A DNA stretch of 64,000 nucleotides from Micromonospora zamorensis (GTDB taxonomy: Bacteria; Actinomycetota; Actinomycetes; Mycobacteriales; Micromonosporaceae): NCBI RefSeq assembly GCF_900090275.1, contig NZ_LT607755.1:3968001-4032000 (forward strand), written 5' to 3'. Position 1 is the stretch's first letter; each line of letters opens with the position of its first letter. The notes under the pieces are model-generated. The model searched no databases. It saw only the letters and a program-made list of their open reading frames with translations, and had not been told where the DNA came from. Positions 43,315 to 53,400 of the stretch are shown one piece after another. Made by a program: the position numbers and the translations under genes.

Positions 43315-43939
43315 TCCGGGTCAGCCGGCGAGGGTGGCTGAAGTGGCCCAGTTCGATCGCCATCCGGGTCAGCTCCGCCTTGTTGCTGACGTTCAGCTTC
43401 GCGCGGATCCGCTTCGCGTACGTGTTCACCGTCGCCTGCGAGAGGCCCATGCGGGTCGCGATCTGCGCGTGCGTGAAGCCGGAGGCGATGAACCGCAGCG
43501 TCTCGACCTCCCGCGGCGCCAGCCCGTTCTGCTCCTCGCCCCCGCCGCGCGCGAGCTCGCCCTGAAACTGATCGACCAGCCGCGGGCAGACGTAGAAGCC
43601 ACCGCGGATGATCACCCGCACCGCCTCCCGCACGTCACGCTGTTCGCTGAGGCTGCTGAAACAACCCCGCGCCCCGGCCCGGACGGCGGCCAGCAGGCTC
43701 GGTGACCGGTGCCACGCCGCGCTCACCAGCGGCCGGCCCACCGTGGCCGCCCTCGCGATGTTGTCCGTCCCGCCGGACGGCAGCTCCAGCACCACCGCGT
43801 CGAACGTCTGACCACCGGCCAGCAGTTCGTCCACGTTCGCCACGGTGGCCGCGACGCGCAGACCGCCGTCGTCGGATGCCAGCTTTTCCAGGCCAGCCCG
43901 GGAGATAGGCTGATCGGAGACGATGGCCACTGTCAACAC
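43304..43939 (-). CDS. LuxR/NarL-type regulator with a degenerate receiver
   Basis: This 211-residue protein starts at GTG 43939, with GGAG five bases upstream on the coding strand. The C-terminal LuxR helix-turn-helix is clear: LAPREVETLRFIASGFTHAQ, then the recognition helix around LSQATVNTYAKRI. The N-terminal domain has the receiver fold pattern, but the phospho-acceptor Asp is Glu52 (AVVLELPSGG) and the conserved Lys position reads CFSSLSEQ. It is therefore probably not switched by phosphorylation and may be controlled by expression level or a ligand. An ECF-type promoter lies about 50-75 bp upstream, shared back to back with the RskA-like gene, so it may be a second-tier regulator of the island. 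Confidence 0.85.
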   Translation of the reverse strand: MLTVAIVSDQPISRAGLEKLASDDGGLRVAATVANVDELLAGGQTFDAVVLELPSGGTDNIARAATVGRPLVSAAWHRSPSLLAAVRAGARGCFSSLSEQRDVREAVRVIIRGGFYVCPRLVDQFQGELARGGGEEQNGLAPREVETLRFIASGFTHAQIATRMGLSQATVNTYAKRIRAKLNVSNKAELTRMAIELGHFSHPRRLTRTAA

Positions 43940-43986
43940 CGGGGCTCCTCCAAGCTGTCGGGCCCGTGTTCCACGGGCGCCACTGA

Positions 43987-44012
43987 GACGGATCCCGGCC
44001 CCGGCCGGTTCA
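43987..44012 (-). promoter_or_regulatory. ECF-type promoter, TGAACC-N16-CGTC (site 5, minus strand)
   Basis: On the minus strand TGAACC is at 44012-44007 and CGTC at 43990-43987, 16 bases apart. It points at the LuxR gene with a predicted leader of about 42 bases. Confidence 0.6.
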
Positions 44013-44037
44013 CGAACCGCGGAAATCCTCCAGCGTC
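44013..44037 (+). promoter_or_regulatory. Possible divergent ECF-type promoter, CGAACC-N15-CGTC
   Basis: A variant element reads away from site 5. Its -35 CGAACC at 44013-44018 abuts the opposite -35, forming GGTTCACGAACC. The spacer is one base short, so it is weaker. It faces the RskA-like gene at 44201. Confidence 0.35.
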
Positions 44038-44200
44038 CCGGTCGGTTGCGGTGGCGATGCCCCCCGATGAGGGACTTTCCCGTCCCGTACGAATCAAGCA
44101 TGCTCGCCTGGTGTCTCGCGGCGCCCCGGCGTTCGACGAGGATGGGCAGGGAGCCCGGCGAGGGCTCGGACCAGCGGAAGCGGACCGGGGATTGATATCT

Positions 44201-45463
44201 GTGGCGGACGGCACCGAGCACGTCGAGGAGTTGCTCGGGCTCTACTACCTCGACGAACTCGACGCGGCCTCGGCCCAGCGGGTGCGCGCCCACCTCGACA
44301 CGTGCGGAACCTGCCGCGAGGAGGCGGCGCAGGTGTGCGAGTCACTTGCGGCGATGGCCCTGCTCCTCGACGATCGGGAGAGGCTGGCGAGCATGTACGG
44401 CGCGCTCGGCACGTCGGTCCCACCGGCGTTCCCGGCCCGGTTCGCGCCGATCGAGGAACCCGAGGAGCCGCGGTCCCGGGTCGGCTGGCCCCGCCGGTCC
44501 GGCCGCAACCGCCCCACGGAGTCCGCAGCCGCGACTGATGGACCGGTGGTCGAACCCGCGCCGCCCGCTCCGGCGACGCGCACCGCCGTGGCGCCGGCCA
44601 GGGAAGCTCCCGCGCCGACGCCGGCCATGGAAGGTCCCGCGCCCACGGGGCCGCCCGCCGCGCTCGTCCTGCCGGCTGCGCCGCCCGCCGCGCCACCCCC
44701 GTGGCCGCCCGCCGCGCCCGCTCCGCCCCCCGCCGCACCCACCGCGTCGGCGCTATCGCTCGCGGTGCCGGACGTCGCGCCTGTCGTGCCGACCATCGTG
44801 CCTGTCGTGCCTGTCGTGCCTGTCGTGCCTGTGGCGCCGGCCGTCGCGCCTGTGGCCGCCGCCGAGCCGGCTGCCGTGCCGGTGAAGCCGAAGATCGCAC
44901 CGGAGGTGCGCACCAAGCCCGTGAAGCGGCCGGCCCCGTCGACCGCGCCTGCTCCGGCCCCCCTGGCCACGCAACCGGCTGCGGAGAAGCGACCGGTCCG
45001 GCGTACCCAGTCGTTGATTGTCTCGATCGGGTTGCTGGCCGCGACCGTCACGCTCGGCGCGACCGCCGCGACCGCGATCCTGCGCGAGCACCCCGGCGAG
45101 CCCAGCGCGCCGGCGGCCCGGGCCGCCGGGAGCGCGGCGGCCTCGACGACCGACGTGGACAGCGGGGTGCGCATGACGGTGACGCTGACCGCGAAGGACG
45201 GGTTCACCGAGGTGCGTGCGACGCTGACCGGTCTGACCAAGGGAACCGGTTACCGGCTGTACGGCTACGGCCCGGACGACAAGCGGTGGGCGGTCGTGAA
45301 CTGGACCGGCGGGGCGGGCAAGCAGCAGGAGGTGTCCGGCACGGTACCCGTCGCGATCGCCGGCATCTCGCACATGGCGGTGCAGCGCAGCGACCGCAAG
45401 ACGGTGGTGACCGTGTACTTCTCGCTCGAGGGCGAAGCCGAGATCGGCGCCAACGGCGGCTGA
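44201..45463 (+). CDS. RskA-like zinc-finger membrane protein, putative anti-sigma factor (copy 3)
   Basis: This 420-residue protein carries HLDTCGTC (H-x3-C-x2-C) near residue 30, followed by PPAFPARFAP as in copy 2. A Pro/Ala/Val linker of about 200 residues, with a run of VVPVVP-like repeats near 44790-44860, leads to one membrane helix (LIVSIGLLAATVTLGATAAT) and an external domain (GTGYRLYGYGPDDKRWAVVN). I chose GTG 44201 because it aligns with the start of copy 2; an in-frame ATG at 44057 is possible given the upstream promoter. It is the closest anti-sigma candidate to the second ECF factor. Its stop is three bases from the convergent variable-cassette gene. Confidence 0.8.
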   Translation: MADGTEHVEELLGLYYLDELDAASAQRVRAHLDTCGTCREEAAQVCESLAAMALLLDDRERLASMYGALGTSVPPAFPARFAPIEEPEEPRSRVGWPRRSGRNRPTESAAATDGPVVEPAPPAPATRTAVAPAREAPAPTPAMEGPAPTGPPAALVLPAAPPAAPPPWPPAAPAPPPAAPTASALSLAVPDVAPVVPTIVPVVPVVPVVPVAPAVAPVAAAEPAAVPVKPKIAPEVRTKPVKRPAPSTAPAPAPLATQPAAEKRPVRRTQSLIVSIGLLAATVTLGATAATAILREHPGEPSAPAARAAGSAAASTTDVDSGVRMTVTLTAKDGFTEVRATLTGLTKGTGYRLYGYGPDDKRWAVVNWTGGAGKQQEVSGTVPVAIAGISHMAVQRSDRKTVVTVYFSLEGEAEIGANGG

Positions 45464-45466
45464 GGC

Positions 45467-46111
45467 TCAGGCGGTGCTGGTGCCGTCCGGGACGGTGGAG
45501 TTGATGTCCGCGCCGGCGTAGATCTGGGCGGCGTTGTTGAGCCTGCCGACGAACTCACCGACCAGCCCGAGCACGGCGCCGCAGCCCTGCAACAGCTGGA
45601 ACTGGCTGTACTGCATCTCCGCGGTCTGTTCCGGGTGCGGGTCCACCCAGTTGATGTAATAGCCGCCGCCGCTGTCGGTGAAGCCAGGCTCGCGATAGAT
45701 ACTGCCGTACGCGTCCCCCTCACGCCATTCCGGATTCAGTTGCGACTCTTTGCTGGCCCAGAAGATCCAGCTCGACCTGGCGATCGCGGAGTCGCGGAAG
45801 TGCTCGAAGTCGGCGATCTGGCCCGTCGTCGCCTGAAGGATCGTCGTTTCGGCGTCGTACATCTGGCCGGGGCTGACATCGTAGCTGCGCAGATCCGGCT
45901 CGCCCGGATCACCCGTGGAGGCGCTCGGGTCGGGCAGCAGGTTGCCGTGCTCGTCAACCGGCTGACCCTCACTGTTGGTGTAGCCGCCCTGGCCGTCCGA
46001 GGTGGGCGCCTCGAAGCCGATAAGGTCCTCGTTCTTCCCGCTGACGTGACGGCCGGTCGGCCACTCCTGGGTCAGATCGACCGGGACGACAGGGGGCGTG
46101 GAATCGCTCAT
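45467..46111 (-). CDS. Tandem paralogue A, 214 residues, with a variable central cassette
   Basis: I do not recognise a family. The protein begins MSDSTPPVVPVDLTQEWPTG, has a Gly/Asp/Pro-rich hydrophilic first half and a probably helical C-terminal third (EMQYSQFQLLQGCGAVLGLV). It is nearly identical, at the DNA level too, to the gene at 46209-46853, except for about 34 residues encoded at about 45641-45743 (QLNPEWREGDAYGS... here). No signal peptide is seen. Its position between an RskA-like gene and WXG100-type genes suggests a secretion-associated role; the C-terminal helices could form a hairpin like ESX substrates, but no WXG motif is present. Confidence 0.75.
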   Translation of the reverse strand: MSDSTPPVVPVDLTQEWPTGRHVSGKNEDLIGFEAPTSDGQGGYTNSEGQPVDEHGNLLPDPSASTGDPGEPDLRSYDVSPGQMYDAETTILQATTGQIADFEHFRDSAIARSSWIFWASKESQLNPEWREGDAYGSIYREPGFTDSGGGYYINWVDPHPEQTAEMQYSQFQLLQGCGAVLGLVGEFVGRLNNAAQIYAGADINSTVPDGTSTA

Positions 46112-46208
46112 GCCTACACGCTGCGCGCGTATCGGGGTGGCGGCAATGTCCCTCTTGGGACGACCCACAGCCGGCTCGCTACCGACGGGACCGGTTACCG
46201 GCTGAGGC

Positions 46209-46853
46209 TCAGGCGGTGCTGGTGCCGTCCGGGACGGTGGAGTTGATGTCCGCGCCGGCGTAGATCTGGGCGGCGTTGTTGAGCCTGCCGACGAACTCAC
46301 CGACCAGCCCGAGCACGGCGCCGCAGCCCTGCAACAGTTGGAACTGGCTGTACTGCATCTCCGCGGTCTGTTCCGGGTGCGGATCCTTGTACGGCGCGTA
46401 GAAGCCGCTGCCGTCGTCATAGGGGCCGATCCACTTGACGTTGTTGTTGAGCGGGACCCCGTCATGGGCGACGGGGATCGTGTCCGACTCCTTGCTGGCC
46501 CAGAAGATCCAGCTCGACCTGGCGATCGCGGAGTCGCGGAAGTGCTCGAAGTCGGCGATCTGGCCCGTCGTCGCCTGAAGGATCGTCGTTTCGGCGTCGT
46601 ACATCTGGCCGGGGCTGACATCGTAGCTGCGCAGATCCGGCTCGCCCGGATCACCCGTGGAGGCGCTCGGGTCGGGCAGCAGGTTGCCGTGCTCGTCAAC
46701 CGGCTGACCCTCACTGTTGGTGTAGCCGCCCTGGCCGTCCGAGGTGGGCGCCTCGAAGCCGATAAGGTCCTCGTTCTTCCCGCTGACGTGACGGCCGGTC
46801 GGCCACTCCTGGGTCAGATCGACCGGGACGACAGGGGGCGTGGAATCGCTCAT
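46209..46853 (-). CDS. Tandem paralogue B, 214 residues, with a different central cassette
   Basis: The second copy of the 742-bp duplicated unit has the same length and ends as copy A, with the same start context (ATG preceded by the same upstream sequence). The cassette at about 46381-46484 encodes DTIPVAHDGVPLNNNVKWIG and a few more residues in place of copy A's sequence, while flanking codons are almost unchanged. The last ~20 bases before its 3' end, on the copy A side, match coding sequence of the RskA-like gene (ACCGGTTACCGGCTG), a sign that the duplication junction lay there. Function unknown. Confidence 0.75.
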   Translation of the reverse strand: MSDSTPPVVPVDLTQEWPTGRHVSGKNEDLIGFEAPTSDGQGGYTNSEGQPVDEHGNLLPDPSASTGDPGEPDLRSYDVSPGQMYDAETTILQATTGQIADFEHFRDSAIARSSWIFWASKESDTIPVAHDGVPLNNNVKWIGPYDDGSGFYAPYKDPHPEQTAEMQYSQFQLLQGCGAVLGLVGEFVGRLNNAAQIYAGADINSTVPDGTSTA

Positions 46854-46994
46854 GCCTACACGCTGCGCGCGTATCGGGGTGGCGGCAACGTCCCTCTTGG
46901 TACGACCCACCGGCGCTGGAACGGGGTCTGGGGTGCTGCCCTGCCGCGTGGCTACGGTCGACCGGGAGGGTGAAGTGCAACCTACGGAGCGTGC

Positions 46995-47483
46995 ATGGTG
47001 AGTGACGGTGCAACCAACTACGACGCTTCCGCGGTGCGGATCAACGTAGACATGTACTACATGCACCGGTCCGCAAGCGTCTACCTCGCTTCGCTGGTCA
47101 CCAGCCTCCAGGACGACTGGAAGGAGATCGGCGCCACCTGGGATCAGCTCAAGATCGGCTGGCTCGGGGAGAGTTCCGAGGCGGCCGACACGTTCAACGA
47201 GCGCCTCAAAGACGTGCAGAACCGCCTGTTCGGCACCCCCGACCCGACCGACCCCACCAAGGTGGAGACGCCGGGCATCCTCGACCAGATCCGCTACGGC
47301 GCCGTGATGGCAGCAGCGAACTACAACGCCGCCGAGCACGCCGTGACAGACATGTTCGACGATTTCGTGCACGCCATCGCCGACGAGGGCGAGGGCGGCG
47401 GGGAACAGCAGGACACCACGTTGCCGCCGATCACCGTGGACTACAACACCAACCCGTATCCCACGCCGAAGACCGACGGCTGA
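46995..47483 (+). CDS. WXG100-like protein with a long C-terminal tail
   Basis: This 162-residue protein has a helical hairpin pattern with W56-L57-G58 at the turn (KIGWLGESSEAADTFNERL), the layout of WXG100/ESX substrates, though longer than the usual 100 residues. The C-terminal 30 residues are Gly/Gln/Pro-rich and likely disordered. ATG 46995 follows GGAG at a five-base spacing. It lies 16 bp before the 3809-residue WXG-fusion gene. Adjacent small WXG100 and large WXG-fusion genes often encode a secretion heterodimer, so it may be the partner of that effector. Confidence 0.75.
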   Translation: MVSDGATNYDASAVRINVDMYYMHRSASVYLASLVTSLQDDWKEIGATWDQLKIGWLGESSEAADTFNERLKDVQNRLFGTPDPTDPTKVETPGILDQIRYGAVMAAANYNAAEHAVTDMFDDFVHAIADEGEGGGEQQDTTLPPITVDYNTNPYPTPKTDG

Positions 47484-47499
47484 CGGCTGACGGCGCACC

Positions 47500-50400
47500 G
47501 TGTCGAAGGAGCGTAACGGGCACGCGAACCCCGAGGAGCTGCGCAAGCTCGCGGCCGACTGGCGTGCACAGGCCGAACGGCTGGAGTCCCTCGGCGGCAC
47601 GATGATGTCGGCCTACAACGGCATCGAGTGGTTCGGGTTCGCATACCTCTCGGCGTCGATCGCGGCGAACGCGGTGAACGTCAAGCTGCGCAAGATGGCC
47701 GAGGCGGCGCGGGAATTCGCAGACTTCCTCGACGAGTACGCCGCCAAGGTCGAGGAGCAGATCAAGCGGGAGCGGGCGGCCGGGATCATCCAGGCCGTGC
47801 TGGCCATCCTCGGTCTGCTCACGATCGGCCTCGCGTTCGTGCTGGCACCCGCGCTCGCCGCCCTGTCGAGCCTGCTCGCCAGCCTGCTGCCGGCAATGAG
47901 CGCAGTGGCCGGACGGATCGCCACCATGGTGATCGACTTCGCGCTGGGCTTCCTCACGTTCGGTTCCATGCAGGTCGCGCTGGAGTTCGGCACCCGGGGA
48001 GTCGTCTTCGGGGCGATGGGCCTGCCGATGGAGGTGGGCAGCTCGGAGATCCTGCTGGGCGTCCTGCTCGCGGGCGGACTGGGCGGTCTGTTCTCGATCC
48101 GCGGTCTGTTCTCGAGCGTCAACTCGGTACCGCTGCTGGGTCCCCGCGGCGCCCCGCCGGTCCCGAAGATGCAGGCGCCGAAGATCACCAGGCCGGAAAG
48201 CGCCAACGGGCGGCTCGCCAGCTCGGCGCCGGTCAAGGGCCCGGACATCGCCAGCACACCCCGCGTCAGCGACGCCACGCCTGCGGTGAGCGCCAGCGAC
48301 ATAACGGCCGCGCCGGTGGTGCCGACCGCCGGCCACACCGCACCGACCGTGTCGGCCTCGTCCGCCGGCGACGCAAGCCGGCTGGCGGCCGGTGCGCCGG
48401 GCGGCTCCAAGGCGGTGAACGCGAACGCGTCCACCCAGCAGGCAACCGGCCACCTCAACCAGCCGCTCGCCGCACCGCCCCCCACCACGACAACGGCCGC
48501 ACCACAGGGTGGCACGCGCGCCGACGGGCTACGGATGGCGAACCTCGACCGCACCGATCCCCACGTCGGCGCGCGCGGCGACTTCTCCCCGCAGGCCAAC
48601 GCCCCTGCGGGGAACGTCGTCCGCCAGCCCGCCCAGCCCCAGACGACCGAGCGGGGTCTGACCGCGACGGCCCAGGGTCGTGGCGTCTCTCCCGAGTCGC
48701 CGGTGACCGGCCCGACGATCCACGCCACCCCGCCGGCCGGCCCGGCCACCGTGCCGCACGGGACGTCGCTGCCCCCCGCCATGCGCCCCGGCGGCCTGCC
48801 CGAGCCGTCGGTGCTGAACAGCGGCAACCACCTGATACCGCCGGCCGGCCGGCCCGGCGTCGCGGACCACGTGCCCGCCACCAACACCTCGCACGCCGTG
48901 GCGCCAGTCGGGCCCCGCGGCCCCGAGCGCGTACTCGACGAAACCGCCATCAGCTCCGCACCCCTCGCTCAGAAACAAGGAGCCCAGCCCTTCGACAAGA
49001 TCCTCGAAAAGGCCCCCCGCATCACCGCCGACGGCACCGTCGTCCCGCCCCGTACCGCCGACATCGCGGCACCACAACACCCCGCCACGCCAACCACCCC
49101 AACCACACCCCGCAACCCCGAACGCGTACCGGACGAAACCGCCACCGGCACCTCACCCCTCAACTCGGAACTGAAAAACGAACGCCTCGACAAGCTCGTC
49201 GAAAGAGCCCCCCGCATCACCGCCGACGGCACCGTCGTCCCGCCCCGTACCGCCGACATCGCGGCACCACAACACCCCGCCACGCCAACCACCCCAACCA
49301 CACCCCGCAACCCCGAACGCGTACCGGACGAAACCGCCACCGGCACCTCACCCCTCAACTCGGAACTGAAAAACGAACGTCTCAACAAGATCCTCGAGAA
49401 GGCCCCCCGCATCACCGCCGACGGCACCGTCGCCCCGCCCCGTACCGCCGACATCGCGGGGCCCACGCCGCGGCCTGAGGTGGACACGGCGGTGGCCGGG
49501 CATTCCGACCGGTCGGCCGCAACGGGGGTCGACTCGCGACTGCTGGACGCGTCGGCTCCACCGGCACCGGCACCGGCACCGACGCGGGCGGACGCGGGAG
49601 GCGCCCAGATCGAGCACGGCGCCGTGCCGCTGCGGCCGGACCCGGCGGCCACCCGGGCCGATGCTCCGGTGCCTACGGCCACGCCCCGGGCCAGCACCCC
49701 GGTCCCCGGGCGTCAGCTGCTGCAGACCGGCCCCGACGGGCGTATCGATTTCGTGCGGGTGTCCGCGGAGCCGGTGTTCCCGGGTGTAGGGCGCCGGTTC
49801 GGCGACGATGCGCACCTGGTGCCGGGTCCCAGCCGGCCGGGACCCGGCCAGCCGCTCGCGGACCCGGTCCCCCAGCGATCCGCCACCGGCCCGGACACGT
49901 CCTTCTCCTACACCGAGCTGCGCGCGGACGGCACGATGGGCCCGACCACGCTGCGCCCGGGCGAGAACGTCCTGCACTCGCAGCCGTTGAACGGCAAGCC
50001 GCAGGAGCAGATCCTCAGCTACTCGGCCCACGGCAAGTCGTGGGACGTCAACTCGGTCGCACCGGCGACTCGCCCGGACAGGGTCACCCCGCCGACGCAG
50101 ATGCTCCGGCAGAACCCGGACGGCACCGTGGACCTTCTGACGTTCCAGAAGCCGCCGGCGCTCACGCCGGCGCCGCCGGTGAAGCCACGGCCCGGCGAAA
50201 CGGCCTTCCACGACCTGGACGGACCGAGGGTGCGCCACGGCTGGCAGCCGCGCTCGATCGACCCGGGTGAGAGATTCACCGCCGAGCAGGTCAGCAAGCC
50301 GCAGTCGATCGGGGGGCAACGGGTCGACGGCAAGGAGCAGTTCTTCCAGCGTGAGCCCACGTCAGTGCTGTTCAAGGACCAAGCGAGCCACCAGTGGACG

Positions 50401-53400
50401 CCACTGGGGACGACCGAGGGCGTGGTGGGGCGGCCGAAGGGCTGGGGCCGGGACCCCGACGCCCCGCCCGTCACGGTTGGCAACTCGTCGCTCAGCAGGG
50501 AGGGCACCGGACAGGGCAACACCCACTACCGCTGGAACGAGACCAAGGGCGCGGTGGAGCCGGTGGAGGTGCCCGCCACGTCGCTCCAGGTGGCCGAGAT
50601 CGGCACGCAGACCCGGTCGGTGGTCATCGACCGGTGGACGGCCACCAGCAGCGGGAGCGGCGGGGGCGGGCGCGGCGGCGGGGGCGGCGGCGGCGGCGGG
50701 ATCGACTCGCTGCGCATGCTGCCGGACGGCACTCTCATTCCGGCGAACCCGAGAGCGATCACCGCCGACCAGATCAGATTCGACCCCAGGTCCGGGGCGA
50801 TCACCATGGACGGCGCCCAGCCCACCGGTGGCCACTCGTTCGGCGGGGGCGGCGGTGCCCCGGGTCCGAGGGGTGGCGGCCTGTCCAGCCGCGGCCCGTC
50901 TCACGGATCGGCAACGCAGACCGACGACGGCGCGCTGACGTTCGTCAAGCCGACCAGGACCGCGGAGAGCAGCGCCGCCGCGATGGCGCGGGATGCCCGT
51001 GCCCACGCCGGTGCCTCGGGTGAGCGGCCCGATCCGGGCCGCACGCTGGGCAGTGACAAGCCCGCGACGGATCCCGGCGCCGGGATCGGCGGTCCGGCGG
51101 AGGCGAAGACCGCCCGCACCATCACCACCACCACCGACGGTCAGGTCGTGCTCGGCACCCCCGCCGAGGCGCCACGCAACGTGCTTCACAAGCCGCAGCC
51201 CGAACAGACGACCAGCGCCGAGATGGCGAGGCGCGCCCGCACCATCACCACCACCACCGACGGTCAGGTCGTGCTCGGCGCCCCCGCCGATGCGCCGCGC
51301 AACGTGCTTCGCAAGCCGCAGCCCGAACAGACGACCGGCACCGAGGTGCCGACTGCCACCCCGGCGCACGACGCGACCCCCGGCAGGCCGACCGACGCCG
51401 TGGCGAAACCGGAGACAGTGGCGCAACCGGAGACGCCGCCAGTGACGGTGAACCCGACGTCGACACCGGTGCCGACACCGACGTCGACACCGGTGCCGGT
51501 GCCGGTGCCGGTGGTGTCGATGCGGGCGCCACTCCCCCACGAGGCGCCCTACGTCATCGCGATGCCCGAAGGCCTCTCGATGACCGTGCAGGGCAACGTC
51601 ATGCACCTGCACACCGGTCCCGCACCCACCCGACTGGCGCTACGCCCCGGACCGAACCTGACCGTCATCGTCGACAACTCCGTGACCAACCTGCCGACCA
51701 TCCGGGCCGCGCTGACCGAACTGCACCCGTCACAGCCACCCGTATCAACCGTCGAGTTCGCCGACACCCGCGAGCGAGCCATCACGCCGCAACGCGCACA
51801 ACAAATCGCCGACCGGCTACTCACCGGCCTACCCGGCACCCCAGAGATCAGCCTCCTCGCATCCACCCTCACCGACACCCCACCCGGGGCGGCAGCCGCA
51901 ACGTCCTACCGGTTCGGCACATCGACCAACCCGACCGCTCCCCGTGACGTCGACGTCGACGTCGCGGCACCACAGCACACCGCCGGCCCCGTCGCGCCGC
52001 ACGGCCCCGGGCGCGTGCTCGACGAGACCGCCGCCAGCGCCACCCACCCGACCCCCCAGCAACTGCGCGACCTGTACGTCACGTTCTTCGACCCACCCCG
52101 CAACACCACCGCCAGCCCAGCCCACCACCAGAACCTCGCGGGGCCCACGCCACGGCCGGGTGAGGTGGACACGGCGGTGGCCGGGCGTTCCGACCGGTCG
52201 GCCGCAACGGGGGTCGACTCGCGACTGCTGGACGCGTCGGCTCCACCGGCACGGGCGGACGCGGGAGGCACCCGGGCGGACGCCGTGGCGCAACCGGAGG
52301 CCCCGCCGGTGACAGTGGACCCGACGCCGGCACCGCCACCGGCACCGGCACCGGCGCTGGCTGTGTCGATGCGGGCGCCACTCCCCCACGAGACGCCCTA
52401 CGTCATCGCGATGCCCGAAGGCCTCTCGATGACCGTGCAGGGCAACGTCATGCACCTCCACGCCGGGCCCGCACCCACCCGACTGGTGCTACGCCCCGGA
52501 CCGAACCTGACCGTCATCGTCGACAACTCCGTGACCAACCTGCCGACCATCCGGGCCGCGCTGACCGAACTGCACCCGTCACAGCCACCCGTATCAACCG
52601 TCGAGTTCGCCGACACCCGCGAGCGAGCCATCACGCCGCAACGCGCACAACAAATCGCCGACCGGCTACTCACCGGCCTACCCGGCACCCCACAGATCAG
52701 CCTCCGCGCCTCCACCCTCACCGACACCCCACCCGGGGCACCAACCGCAACGTCCTACCGGTTCGGCGCATCGACCAACCCGACCCCAGACCACAACCTC
52801 CCGGTCACCCCGGCGCACGACGCGACCCCCGACACGCCCACCGACGCCCTGGCGCAACCGGCACCGGCACAGGCCGTCCAGTGGCCGATGCGCGCGCCAC
52901 TCGCCCACGAGGCGCCCTACGTCACCGCGATGCCCGAAGGCCTCTCGATGACCGTGCAGGGCAACGTCGTGCACCTCCACGCCGGACCGGCACCCACCTG
53001 GATGGTGCTACGCCCTGGCCCGAACCTGACCGTCGTCGTGCACATGCCCACCAGCCCGCCAGCCATCCGGGCCGCGCTGACCGCGTTGCACCCGTCGCAG
53101 CCACCCATTGCCGTCGAGTTCGTCGACACCGCCGAGCAGGCCATCCCGCCGCGACGCGCACAACGGATCGCCGACCGGCTACTCACCGGCCTACCCGGCA
53201 CCCCACAGATCAGCCTCCGCGCCTCCACCCTCACCGACACCCCACCCGGGGCACCAACCGCGACGCCCTACCGGTTGGGCGCATCGACGAACCCGGCCCC
53301 AGACCACAACCTCCCGGCCACCCCGGGGCACGACGCGACCCCCGATACGCAGACCAACGCCGTGGCGCAACCGGAGGCCCCGCCGGTGATGGTGGACCCC

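Noticed and set aside
46854..46994. ECF-type promoter for the WXG100-like gene at 46995 or the tandem paralogue
   Set aside because: No TGAACC-N16-CGTC match was found on either strand in this gap.
50660..50700. Frameshift or sequencing error at the Gly-codon run in the WXG-fusion gene
   Set aside because: The frame stays open on both sides, and the equivalent part of block B is a shorter Gly/Ser/Asp stretch in the same frame, so it is ordinary repeat-length variation.
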